DNA of 37,847 bases, taken from an uncultured Oscillospiraceae bacterium (GTDB lineage: Bacteria; Bacillota; Clostridia; Oscillospirales; Oscillospiraceae). Position 1 is the first letter of the stretch, and each line of letters starts with the position of its first letter. The stretch lies in NCBI GenBank assembly GCA_944387205.1, contig CALXDZ010000116.1, forward strand, positions 1 through 37,847, written 5' to 3'. Below, piece by piece: positions 7,391 through 15,064 of this stretch. The notes under the pieces are model-generated. The model did not search any database, had not been told where the DNA came from, and saw only the letters and a program-made list of their open reading frames with translations. A program made the translations under genes and the position numbers.

Positions 7391-8724
7391 CAGAAGTCAT
7401 CAGCGTCCGCTTTCGGGGCGGAACGAAAAACTATTATTTTGACCCCAAGGGTCTGACGGTGGCCCCGGGCACCGATGTGGTGGTGGAAACCGCCCAGGGT
7501 GCCTCCTATGCCACCTGCGTCCAGGGCAACCATCAGGTGGAGGATGAGTCGGTGGTCCAGCCCCTGTGCCCGGTGATGCGCCTGGCCACGGAAAACGACC
7601 GGCGCACCATGGAGTACAACCATAAACGGGAGAAGGAGGCGGCGGAGATCTGCCGCCGGAAGATCGCCGAGCACGGCCTGGAGATGAAGCTGGTCAATGT
7701 CTCCTGCAACTTTGACGGCAACAAGATCATCTTCTTTTTCACTGCCGACGGGCGGGTGGATTTCCGGGAGCTGGTAAAGGACCTGGCGTCCATCTTTCGG
7801 GCCCGCATCGAGCTGCGCCAGATCGGCGTCCGGGATGAGGCCAAGATGCTGGGCGGCATCGGTATCTGCGGCCGGCCCTTCTGCTGCTCTCAGTTTTTGG
7901 GCGGCTTCCTGCCGGTGTCCATCAAGATGGCCAAGACCCAGAATTTGAGTCTGAACCCCACCAAGATCTCCGGCACCTGCGGGCGGCTCATGTGCTGCCT
8001 GAAGTATGAGCAGGAGGCCTATGAGGACGCCGCCCGCCGCTGTCCCAAGCAGGACTCCTTTGTCCAGACCCCCGACGGGCCCGGCAATGTGACGGCGGTG
8101 AATCTGCTCAAGGAGACGGTGAAGGTCCATCTGGACGGCCAGACGGACAACGCGCCCCACGTCTATCACAACTGCGAGATCTGCGTTCTGCGCAACGGTA
8201 AAGGCAGCCGGGAGGGCATTGAGATCCCCGAGGAGCGGCCTGCCCGCTATGTGGAGGAGAACCAGGAGGAGACCTTCCAGACGGTCACCTCTCCGCTGCT
8301 GGAGATGCTCCAGGATGAGGATCCTCCCTATCGTGTGAAGATGGGCGCGGACAGCGAGGACAACAAGCCCCGCCGGCGCCGCAGCCGGGGCGGCCGGCGC
8401 CGCAGCGGCAGCAAGGGCGGTGAGCCCCTGCCTCTGGAGCCGGAGCCCAAGGAGCGGGGCGAGAAGGCGGACAAGGCGGAGCGGGGCGAAAACCGGGACG
8501 GGAACCGGCCTGCCCGGAACAACCACAGAAGCGGCAAGCCCAAGTCTGCCCAGGCGCCTAAAAAGCCCGCTGAGGAGCGGCCTGCTCCCGTTCGGGAGGG
8601 TGCAGAGGCTGCTGCTCAGACGCCCAAGGAGGGCGGCGGCAGACGCCGGCCCCACCACCGGGGCGGCCGGCGCCGGAACCGGGGCGGCGGTGACAAGGGC
8701 GGCGCCGCGCCCAAGGCGGAATAA
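7387..8724 (+). CDS. ricT: RicT/YaaT, PSP1-domain protein with long basic tail
   Basis: This is the RicT (YaaT) protein, whose Bacillus relatives form a complex with RicA and RicF that binds iron-sulfur clusters, affects RNase Y activity and is needed for sporulation, competence and biofilm. The PSP1 domain spans roughly residues 1-270, with the conserved cysteine clusters GICGRPFCCSQF (about 160) and GTCGRLMCCLKYE (about 198). The start is a TTG whose bases overlap the holB stop (TTGA); GGAGGG lies six bases upstream and the next residues TEVISVRFR match the family start. From about residue 325 to the end (445) the protein is a low-complexity Arg/Gly/Lys-rich tail with RGG-like pieces, much longer than in Bacillus, suggesting RNA binding. 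Confidence 0.92.
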   Translation: MTEVISVRFRGGTKNYYFDPKGLTVAPGTDVVVETAQGASYATCVQGNHQVEDESVVQPLCPVMRLATENDRRTMEYNHKREKEAAEICRRKIAEHGLEMKLVNVSCNFDGNKIIFFFTADGRVDFRELVKDLASIFRARIELRQIGVRDEAKMLGGIGICGRPFCCSQFLGGFLPVSIKMAKTQNLSLNPTKISGTCGRLMCCLKYEQEAYEDAARRCPKQDSFVQTPDGPGNVTAVNLLKETVKVHLDGQTDNAPHVYHNCEICVLRNGKGSREGIEIPEERPARYVEENQEETFQTVTSPLLEMLQDEDPPYRVKMGADSEDNKPRRRRSRGGRRRSGSKGGEPLPLEPEPKERGEKADKAERGENRDGNRPARNNHRSGKPKSAQAPKKPAEERPAPVREGAEAAAQTPKEGGGRRRPHHRGGRRRNRGGGDKGGAAPKAE

Positions 8725-8839
8725 TCACTTGCGGCCGGGGGGGCGGGATAGCTCCTCCGGCCGTTTGACCGGCCTGCCGACGGACAGGCGGGAAGAATGA
8801 AAAAACGCCGCACATGGGGCGGCGGGGGAGGTTTTAGCC

Positions 8840-9733
8840 ATGGGAAAATTTGACGGCGTGCTGCTGGCCAGCGATTTTGACAACACCCTGGTGTGGACCG
8901 AGGACGCCCTGCGTCAGGGCACCGCCATGCCCCAGGTGCCCGAGCGGAACCGGGAGGCCCTGCGCTATTTCATGGCCAATGGCGGCCGCTTTGCCATCTC
9001 CACCGGCCGGGCGCTGCCGGCCTTCCGCCGCTTTGTGGACCAGGTGCCCATGAATGCGCCGGGGGTGGTGTGCAACGGCGCCGGGCTCTATGACTTTCAG
9101 GCGGACCGGTACATCTACACCGCTCTGCTGGACGATGTAGTCCGGGACCGGGGCATGGAGATCCTCAAGGCCTTCCCCACCGTGGGCTGTGAGGTCTACC
9201 ACGAGAGCGACAACGTCCACGCCGTCCAGCCCAACCACTGGACGAAAAAACACCAGCATCTGACCCATGCGCCTTACCGGGAGATGCCGGACCTTTGGTC
9301 CATTCCCGAGCCCTGCGCCAAGCTGCTCTTTGAAGAGGAGATGCCGGTGCTGACTCGGATCGGAGAGTACCTGAAGGAACGGGGCTGGGCGGAGGACTAT
9401 GAGCTGATCTTCTCCAGCGATCATCTGCTGGAGCTCACCGCCCGGGGCGCCCACAAGGGAGGCATGGTGCTGCGGCTGGCCCAGCTGCTGGGCATCGAAC
9501 GGGAACATATCTACTGCATCGGCGACCATGCCAACGACATCCCCATGCTGGAGGTGGCGGCGGAGGCTTTCGCCCCCGCCAACTGTATCGATGCGGTCCG
9601 GGCCACAGGCGCCCGGATCCTCTCCCCCTGCCAGGACGGCGCAGTGGCCGACTTGGTGGAGATCCTGGACCGGCGCTACGGTGCCGACAGGGGAGAGACA
9701 GGAAAGGAGGAAGAGAAGAAATGTCAGCCGTGA
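8840..9733 (+). CDS. Cof-type HAD-superfamily phosphatase
   Basis: A 297-residue HAD hydrolase of the Cof (IIB cap) type, expected to dephosphorylate sugar phosphates, nucleotides or cofactors in the cytosol. Motif I is SDFDNTL (nucleophile D12, acid/base D14), motif II is the STGR segment, and motif IV is CIGDHANDIPML near residue 230, giving the magnesium ligands. The start has GGGGAGG eight bases upstream. It follows ricT by 115 bases; that gap contains GC-rich hairpins but no clear T-tract, so readthrough from holB-ricT is possible. The last 13 bases overlap a short membrane-peptide gene. The true substrate cannot be deduced. Confidence 0.9.
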   Translation: MGKFDGVLLASDFDNTLVWTEDALRQGTAMPQVPERNREALRYFMANGGRFAISTGRALPAFRRFVDQVPMNAPGVVCNGAGLYDFQADRYIYTALLDDVVRDRGMEILKAFPTVGCEVYHESDNVHAVQPNHWTKKHQHLTHAPYREMPDLWSIPEPCAKLLFEEEMPVLTRIGEYLKERGWAEDYELIFSSDHLLELTARGAHKGGMVLRLAQLLGIEREHIYCIGDHANDIPMLEVAAEAFAPANCIDAVRATGARILSPCQDGAVADLVEILDRRYGADRGETGKEEEKKCQP

Positions 9734-9855
9734 TCGGAGGACTGTGCGTACTGGTGGTGCTGCCGCTGTGCGGTGCGCTGCTGCTGGGTGACGCGGAGCG
9801 GACCATGGACTCGGGAATGAAAAAGACCGGGAGGTTCAAGAAGCGCCGCAATTAA
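9721..9855 (+). CDS. 44-residue single-pass membrane peptide
   Basis: A short gene with an excellent ribosome site (AAGGAGG at 9704-9710, 10 bases before the ATG) overlaps the end of the phosphatase gene in another frame. Residues 5-22 (IGGLCVLVVLPLCGALLL) form one membrane helix, and the tail ends in the strongly basic KKTGRFKKRRN, predicting the N-terminus outside and the C-terminus in the cytosol. A strong terminator follows immediately, so it is the last gene of the operon. I recognise no family. The ribosome site, overlap and terminator make it credible despite its size. Confidence 0.7.
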   Translation: MSAVIGGLCVLVVLPLCGALLLGDAERTMDSGMKKTGRFKKRRN

Positions 9856-9869
9856 ATCATGGATACGTT

Positions 9870-9930
9870 CCGGCGGGAAGTTTGCTCCCGCCGGTTTCTT
9901 TTGCCCCTTCGGCTTTTTAGCCGGAGGGGC
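9870..9930 (+). terminator. Terminator pair after the holB operon
   Basis: CCGGCGGGA (9870-9878) pairs with TCCCGCCGG (9886-9894) and is followed by TTTCTTTTG, a plus-strand terminator. A second 12-bp hairpin lies at 9903-9914 / 9919-9930 with a TTTT loop. Confidence 0.8.
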
Positions 9931-9970
9931 AATTTGCTGCCGGGACAAAGGGCGCTGAGGCATAAAAAGC

Positions 9971-10002
9971 GCGTCCCTCCGGCCAAAAGGCCGGAGGGAC
10001 GC
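9971..10002 (-). terminator. Terminator of the ior operon
   Basis: A perfect 14-bp stem (GCGTCCCTCCGGCC at 9971-9984, partner at 9989-10002) with an AAAA loop is followed on the minus strand by GCTTTTTATG. It ends the four-gene operon 10028-14930. Confidence 0.85.
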
Positions 10003-10027
10003 TGGTCAAGGGGGAGTGGGGGAGCAA

Positions 10028-11209
10028 TTAAAATTCCGCGATCAGTTCCCGGAAGATGGGCAGGCTTCCCACGATGGTCTCATGGGCCACGCAGGTGCTC
10101 AAGCGGAAATAGTCCGGGCAGCCGAAGTCGTCTCCGGGCACCACCAGGAGGTTTTTCTCCTTGGCCCGGTCGGAAAAGGCCTGGGCGCTGCCGCCGGGGG
10201 CTTGGACGAAGAGGTAGAAGGCACCCTGGGGCCGGACGCATCGGTAGCCCATCTCCGTCAGACCCTCGTAGAGGTCCTTGCGGTTGCGGTCGTAGGCCTC
10301 CAAGTCCGGCCGCTGGGCCGTGCACAGCCCCACCACCCACTGCTGCAGGGAGGGCGCGCACACATGGCCCGTGGTCCGGGCCGCACCGGCCACGGCGGAA
10401 AAGAGCTCTTCGCTGTCCGCGGCGCAGTCGGGAACGCAGACATAGCCGATGCGCTCACCGGGCAGAGACAAGGACTTGGACCAGGAATAGCAGATCACGG
10501 TGTTGGGATAGATGGCGGGGAGGAAGGGGACCTCCGCTCCGTCGTAGACCAGCTCCCGGTAGGGCTCGTCGGAGATGATGTAGATGGGATGGCCGTACTC
10601 CCGGCTCTTGCGCTCTAGCAGCTCGCTGAGAGCCTGAAGGTTCTCCCTGGGATAGATGACGCCGGAGGGGTTGTTGGGGGAGTTGACGATCAGGGCCTGG
10701 GTGTGGGGGGTCAGATAGGCCTCCAGCTCCCCAATGGGCAGCAAAAAGGTCTCCCGGTCCGCCGGCACCGCCACGAAGCGGACACCGCAGGACTCCACAA
10801 AGGGGCGGTACTCAGGGAAGTAGGGCGCAAAGGCCACTACCTCCGCCTCCTCCACCCCCAGGGCGCGGATCACAGAGATCAGCGCCGGAGCTGCGCCGCA
10901 GGTGAAAAAGAGGTTCTGGGGACGGATGGTCATGCCGGAGCGGCATGTCAGGTCCTCTGCCACAGCCTGCCGGGCCTCCTCACAGCCGGAGGCGGGGGTG
11001 TAGCCGTGGAGGGTCAGAGGGTCCTCCTGGATCAGCAGGGAGGTGAATGCCTCCCCTACCGCCGGGGGAGAGGGGATGGAGGGGTTGCCGATGGAAAAGT
11101 CGAATACGTTCTCCGGCCCCACCACCTTGGCCTGACGCAGGCCGTACTCAAACAGCTCACGGATGCAGGAGCGCTTGGCTCCCAGCTGATACATGGACTG
11201 TGAAAACAT
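10028..11209 (-). CDS. PLP-dependent class I/II aminotransferase
   Basis: A 393-residue fold-type I aminotransferase that swaps an amino group between an amino acid and a 2-oxo acid. Landmarks are FDFSIGNPSIPSPP near the N-terminus, IVNSPNNPSG, the SDEPYRE segment and the lysine Schiff-base motif YSWSKSLSLPGERIGY with K245. The C-terminal arginine is in YFRLSTCVA. The ATG at 11209 is preferred over an in-frame upstream start because AAAGGAG lies just before it and MFSQSMYQLGAKRS is a typical start. As last gene of the ior operon, 37 bases after the CoA transferase, it most likely supplies the aryl- or alkyl-pyruvate that IorAB oxidises. Exact amino-acid preference cannot be read from the sequence. 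Confidence 0.92.
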   Translation of the reverse strand: MFSQSMYQLGAKRSCIRELFEYGLRQAKVVGPENVFDFSIGNPSIPSPPAVGEAFTSLLIQEDPLTLHGYTPASGCEEARQAVAEDLTCRSGMTIRPQNLFFTCGAAPALISVIRALGVEEAEVVAFAPYFPEYRPFVESCGVRFVAVPADRETFLLPIGELEAYLTPHTQALIVNSPNNPSGVIYPRENLQALSELLERKSREYGHPIYIISDEPYRELVYDGAEVPFLPAIYPNTVICYSWSKSLSLPGERIGYVCVPDCAADSEELFSAVAGAARTTGHVCAPSLQQWVVGLCTAQRPDLEAYDRNRKDLYEGLTEMGYRCVRPQGAFYLFVQAPGGSAQAFSDRAKEKNLLVVPGDDFGCPDYFRLSTCVAHETIVGSLPIFRELIAEF

Positions 11210-11246
11210 GAAAGACTCCTTTCTCCGCGTGATGAAGAGGGAACGG

Positions 11247-12581
11247 TCAGCGCTTGTTGGACCGGCGCCAGATCTTCTGGGCATCGGCGGCGGCGATCAG
11301 CTCCTCCCGGAAGTCCGGATGGGCGATGGAGACCAGCATCTCCGCCCGCTCCCAGGTGCTGCGGCCAGCCAGATTCACCGCGCCGTACTCGGTGACCAGG
11401 TAGTAGGCCTGGCTGCGGGGATCGGTGATGATGTCCCCGCCGAAGTGGGGCAGGATGCGGGAGCGGCGGACACCGGCCTTGTCCACAAAGGAGGAGGTCA
11501 TGCAGATGAAGGCTTTGCCGCCCCGGGACATGGCCGCGCCGGTGAGATAGTCCAGCTGGCCGCCGGTGCCGCTGATGTGGCGCAGACCAGCGCTCTCGGC
11601 GCAGACCTGACCGTAGAGGTCCGCAGCGATGCAGCTGTTGATGGAGATCATGTTGTCCAGCTGGGCGATGGTCTCTGGGGCGTTGACATACTCCAGAGGC
11701 GCCACCATGAGCCCCGGGTTGTCGTCCACCCACTCATAGAGGTCCTTGGAGCCAAAGACGATGCCGGTGACGCCCTTGCCCTGGTGGAGGGTCTTGCACC
11801 GGTTGGTCAGCTTGCCCGCCTCATAGAGCTGATAGTAGGCGTCGCCGCACAGCTCTGTGTGCATGCCCAGGTCCTTCAGGTCCGACTGGGCCAGCAGGGA
11901 GCCCACCACGTTGGGCATGCCGCCGATGCCCAGCTGCAGCGTGGCGCCGGAGGGGATCTGGGGCACGATGATCTCGGCGATCTTCACGTCCTCCTCCGTG
12001 GGTTTGGCCACGGGGAACTGAGGCAGAGGCGCGTGCTCGCCCTCCACCACATAGTCCACCTCGGAGATGTGGACGCACTCATCAAAGCCGCCCAAGGTCC
12101 GGGGCAGATGCTCGTTGACCTCCAGGATCACGATATCCGCCTTCTCCATGATGCCCCGGGCCACACCGGTGGAGCAGGAGAAGTTGAAATAGCCATGGCG
12201 GTCCATGGGGGTGACGCCCAGCATGGCCACGTTCACTGTGAGGAAGTGGCGGTAATAGGGCACCACGTTCCGAAAGATCATGGGGATGTAGTTGCAAAGC
12301 CCCTTGTCACACAGCTTGCGCTCATAGGCGGAGCAGTGCCAGCTGTTGTAGAGAAAATGCTCCCGGGTGGGGTCGCACTCCACGGTCTGGATGGGGCCGA
12401 AGAGCAGATTGCCCCGGAGCTTTACATCGGTCAGTTCATCCCGGCGTTTGGCCAGGGCGGCGTCCAGCAGTGTGGGGAAGCCCACGTTGGTGCCGTAGTC
12501 CACCCAGTCGCCGCTTTTGACGACTTTCACCGCCTCCTCCGGCGTGCGGAGCTTGGAGCGGTATTCTGCCTGTACGTTCAT
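11247..12581 (-). CDS. Acetyl-CoA hydrolase/CoA-transferase family protein
   Basis: A 444-residue class I CoA transferase of the family that includes 4-hydroxybutyrate CoA-transferase, butyryl-CoA:acetate CoA-transferase and acetyl-CoA hydrolases. The conserved GIGGMPNVV loop is followed by GMHTELCGD, in which E243 is the expected covalent glutamyl-CoA residue; the C-terminal domain has GTGGQLDYLTGA. It moves CoA from an acyl-CoA to acetate or another acid. In this operon the likely donor is the acyl-CoA made by IorAB, so CoA would be passed to acetate, giving acetyl-CoA for ATP synthesis. A butyryl-CoA:acetate role is the main alternative and would fit a butyrate producer. The ATG has AAGGAGG upstream and lies 15 bases after iorB. 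Confidence 0.88.
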   Translation of the reverse strand: MNVQAEYRSKLRTPEEAVKVVKSGDWVDYGTNVGFPTLLDAALAKRRDELTDVKLRGNLLFGPIQTVECDPTREHFLYNSWHCSAYERKLCDKGLCNYIPMIFRNVVPYYRHFLTVNVAMLGVTPMDRHGYFNFSCSTGVARGIMEKADIVILEVNEHLPRTLGGFDECVHISEVDYVVEGEHAPLPQFPVAKPTEEDVKIAEIIVPQIPSGATLQLGIGGMPNVVGSLLAQSDLKDLGMHTELCGDAYYQLYEAGKLTNRCKTLHQGKGVTGIVFGSKDLYEWVDDNPGLMVAPLEYVNAPETIAQLDNMISINSCIAADLYGQVCAESAGLRHISGTGGQLDYLTGAAMSRGGKAFICMTSSFVDKAGVRRSRILPHFGGDIITDPRSQAYYLVTEYGAVNLAGRSTWERAEMLVSIAHPDFREELIAAADAQKIWRRSNKR

Positions 12582-12596
12582 GGGGTTCCTCCTTTT

Positions 12597-13151
12597 TTAC
12601 TGCGCCGCGTCCCGGCCGGCCCGGAAGGCTTTCAGGTTCAGCTCCAGGAATTTGGGGGGCACCGTGTCGCGGATGACGGACTCCCAGTCAATGTCGTCCA
12701 TGTGCAGCGCCCGGGTCATGGCGCCGAAGAGCACGATGTTCATGCACTTGGCGCTGCCCAGGTCCAGGGCGATCTGGGCGGCGTTGAGGGTGTAGCACTT
12801 GAAGTGGGACTGCATGGCCTCCAGGCAGCCCTGAGGGTACTGGCACAGGCCCGCCGCCACGGTGGAGGAGGGCATCTCATAGTCGTTGATGACCGCCACG
12901 CCGCCGGGCTTGAGGAAGTTTGCGTACCGCACGGCTTCCATCTTCTCAAAGGCCACCACGATGTCCGCAGCGCCGGGGCCGATGACGGGGGAGTAGACCT
13001 TGTCGCCCCAGTGGACTTGGGTGGAGACGCTGCCGCCCCGCTGGCTCATGCCGTGGACCTCGCTCATTTTCACATCGTAGCCCGCCTGCATCAGGCCGGC
13101 CACCAGCACCTTGGCGGTCAGGATGGCACCCTGTCCGCCCACGCCTACCAA
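12597..13151 (-). CDS. iorB: Indolepyruvate ferredoxin oxidoreductase, beta subunit
   Basis: The beta (gamma-domain) subunit of indolepyruvate:ferredoxin oxidoreductase, partner of IorA. The GVGGQGAILTAKVL start is the family hallmark, followed by SEVHGMSQRGGSVSTQVHWG and the FEKMEAVRYANFLKPGG region. The predicted protein is 184 residues from a TTG start. The start is odd: in the same frame the codons between the iorA stop (13176-13178) and this TTG would read AKESKSALL, which matches the usual N-terminal strand of IorB, but no ATG, GTG or TTG precedes them, although a strong AAAGGAG sits where it should for a start right there. Either TTG is used, giving a shortened strand 1, or the original start codon is damaged. 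Confidence 0.85.
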   Translation of the reverse strand: MVGVGGQGAILTAKVLVAGLMQAGYDVKMSEVHGMSQRGGSVSTQVHWGDKVYSPVIGPGAADIVVAFEKMEAVRYANFLKPGGVAVINDYEMPSSTVAAGLCQYPQGCLEAMQSHFKCYTLNAAQIALDLGSAKCMNIVLFGAMTRALHMDDIDWESVIRDTVPPKFLELNLKAFRAGRDAAQ

Positions 13152-13175
13152 AAGAGCACTCTTGCTTTCCTTGGC

Positions 13176-14930
13176 TCAGTTCTCCTTTCTCGTAATGGCG
13201 CCCACCGGGCAGACCTGGGCGCAGACGGTGCAGCCCACGCACTGGGTGGGGTCGATGTGGGACTTGCCGTCCTGGATCATCACCGCCGGGCAGCCCACCT
13301 TCAGGCACTTCTTGCAGCCGATGCACTTGTCCTTGTCCACCACGCAAAGACCGGTGTCGTGGTGGATGCGCTTGATGAGCAGGCAAGGCCGACGGGCGAT
13401 AATGGCCGCCGGCACCGTGGAGGCCAGGGCGTCGTCCACTGCCTTTTGCATGGCGGTCAGGTCCTGGGGATCCACGATGAAGATGTTCTCATAGCCGTAG
13501 GAGCGCAGCACATCCTCGATGCGGATGGCCTCGGCCACGTCGCCCTGGAGGGTGTAGCCGCTGCCGGGGTTGTCCTGGTGGCCGGTCATGCCGGTGATGG
13601 AGTTGTCCAGCACCACAGGGATCATGTGACCCTTGTTGTAGACGATCTCCGCCGCACCGGTCATGCCGCTGTGGAAGAAGGTGGAGTCGCCCACCACGCC
13701 AAAGACCTTCTTTTCCGTCTGGCCGGTGGCCTCAAAGGCCTTGGCAAGGCCCATGGCCACGGAGAAGCCGCCGCCCATGCACACACAGCTGTCCATGGCG
13801 TTCAGGGGCGCGGCGCTGCCCAGAGTGTAGCAGCCGATGTCGCCGGCAATGACGAAGTTCTTGTTCTTGGACATGGTGTAGAAGAAGCCGCGGTGGGGGC
13901 AGCCGGGGCACAGAGCCGGGGGACGGGACACGGCCTCCACGCCCACGTCCACGGTCTCCGGCTTGATGCCGAAGAGGCGCTCACGCAGCAGCTGGGGATT
14001 GAGCTCATAGAGGTTGCCGATGAGCTCCTTGCCCTGGCAGGGGATGCCGGCGGAGCGGATCTGCTCTTCCATGAAGGGCTCCAGCTCCTCCACCACATAG
14101 AGCTTTTCCACCTGGGAGGCAAACTCCCGGATCAGGTCCATGGGCAGAGGATAGGTCAGGCCCAGCTTCAAAAAGGAGGTGTCCTCAGGGAACACGTCCT
14201 TGGCGTACTGATAGGCGATGGAGGCGGTGATGACGCCAACCTTGCTGCCCTTCATCTCCATGCGGTTGAGGGGGCAGGTGCGGCCATAGGCCTCCAGCCG
14301 GCGCAGCTTTTCCTCCAGCTCCGGGTGATGGAGGTAGGCGGCGGCGGGGGAGGAGACGAACTTCTCCGTCCGGCGCTGATAGGGGATGACGGGCTGCTCC
14401 TCCCGCTCCCCAAAGGTCACCAGGCTCTTGGAGTGGGCCACCCGGGTGGTGGTGCGGAAGAGCACCGGCAGATCGAACTCCTCAGAGATGCGATAGGCCT
14501 CCTTCATAAAGTCCAGACATTCCTGAGAGTCGGAGGGCTCTACCATGGCCATCTTGGCAAACTTGGCATAGTAGCGGTTGTCCTGCTCGTTTTGTGAGGA
14601 GTGCATCCCCGGGTCGTCCGCGGAGACGATGACAAATCCCTTCCCCACGCCGTTGTAAGTAGCGGTGAAAATGGGGTCCGCGGCCACGTTGACGCCCACG
14701 TGCTTCATGGCGCAGAGGCTGCGCACGCCGCCGATGCTGGCGCCGTAGGCCACCTCTGTGGCTACCTTTTCATTGGGGGCCCACTCGCAGTAAAGATCAT
14801 CGCGATACTGGGCCAGATTTTCAAAAACCTCCGTGCTGGGGGTGCCGGGATAGGCCGAGCAGACCTTGGCTCCCGCCTCATAGGCGCCCCGGGCAATGGC
14901 TTCGTTTCCGGAGAGAAGATGACGCTCCAT
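13176..14930 (-). CDS. iorA: Indolepyruvate ferredoxin oxidoreductase, alpha subunit
   Basis: IorA is the TPP-dependent large subunit that, with IorB, oxidatively decarboxylates aryl-pyruvates (indolepyruvate, phenylpyruvate, hydroxyphenylpyruvate) to aryl-acetyl-CoA, reducing ferredoxin. The 584-residue chain starts with HLLSGNEAIARGAYEAGAKV, shows the TPP core GDIGCYTLGSAAPLNA and GVVGDSTFFHSGMTG, and ends with two ferredoxin-type clusters: CIGCKKCLKVGCP and CVGCTVCAQVCP. It is a cytosolic, oxygen-sensitive enzyme. The ATG at 14930 has GGAGG close upstream and MERHLLSGNEAIA is the family start, so an upstream in-frame start is rejected. It is the first gene of the operon and is divergent from lysR across a symmetric control region. 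Confidence 0.95.
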   Translation of the reverse strand: MERHLLSGNEAIARGAYEAGAKVCSAYPGTPSTEVFENLAQYRDDLYCEWAPNEKVATEVAYGASIGGVRSLCAMKHVGVNVAADPIFTATYNGVGKGFVIVSADDPGMHSSQNEQDNRYYAKFAKMAMVEPSDSQECLDFMKEAYRISEEFDLPVLFRTTTRVAHSKSLVTFGEREEQPVIPYQRRTEKFVSSPAAAYLHHPELEEKLRRLEAYGRTCPLNRMEMKGSKVGVITASIAYQYAKDVFPEDTSFLKLGLTYPLPMDLIREFASQVEKLYVVEELEPFMEEQIRSAGIPCQGKELIGNLYELNPQLLRERLFGIKPETVDVGVEAVSRPPALCPGCPHRGFFYTMSKNKNFVIAGDIGCYTLGSAAPLNAMDSCVCMGGGFSVAMGLAKAFEATGQTEKKVFGVVGDSTFFHSGMTGAAEIVYNKGHMIPVVLDNSITGMTGHQDNPGSGYTLQGDVAEAIRIEDVLRSYGYENIFIVDPQDLTAMQKAVDDALASTVPAAIIARRPCLLIKRIHHDTGLCVVDKDKCIGCKKCLKVGCPAVMIQDGKSHIDPTQCVGCTVCAQVCPVGAITRKEN

Positions 14931-14981
14931 ATGTGCCTCCACCTTTCTTTTTTGTTGCACAGCAAACTGTCGCTTTCTGGT

Positions 14982-15031
14982 CTTATTGTACAAAGGAACT
15001 TGAAAAGAGGGAAATACAGATGTACAATAAG
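14982..15031. promoter_or_regulatory. Divergent lysR/ior control region with perfect inverted repeat
   Basis: CTTATTGTACA (14982-14992) and TGTACAATAAG (15021-15031) form a perfect 11-bp inverted repeat, arms 28 bases apart. On the plus strand TTGAAA (15000-15005), a 17-base spacer and TACAAT (15023-15028) make a good lysR promoter. On the minus strand the mirror TACAAT (complement of 14985-14990) can be the ior -10, but its -35 region is poor, as expected for an activator-dependent promoter. The arms are good candidates for the LysR operator. Confidence 0.7.
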
Positions 15032-15064
15032 GCTATAAGAAACATGAATAGCGATGGAGGACAT

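Noticed and set aside
11193-14597. A 1134-residue open frame on the plus strand opposite the ior operon
   Set aside because: Antisense shadow of four real genes, with the same His/Gly/Leu bias and no family motifs.
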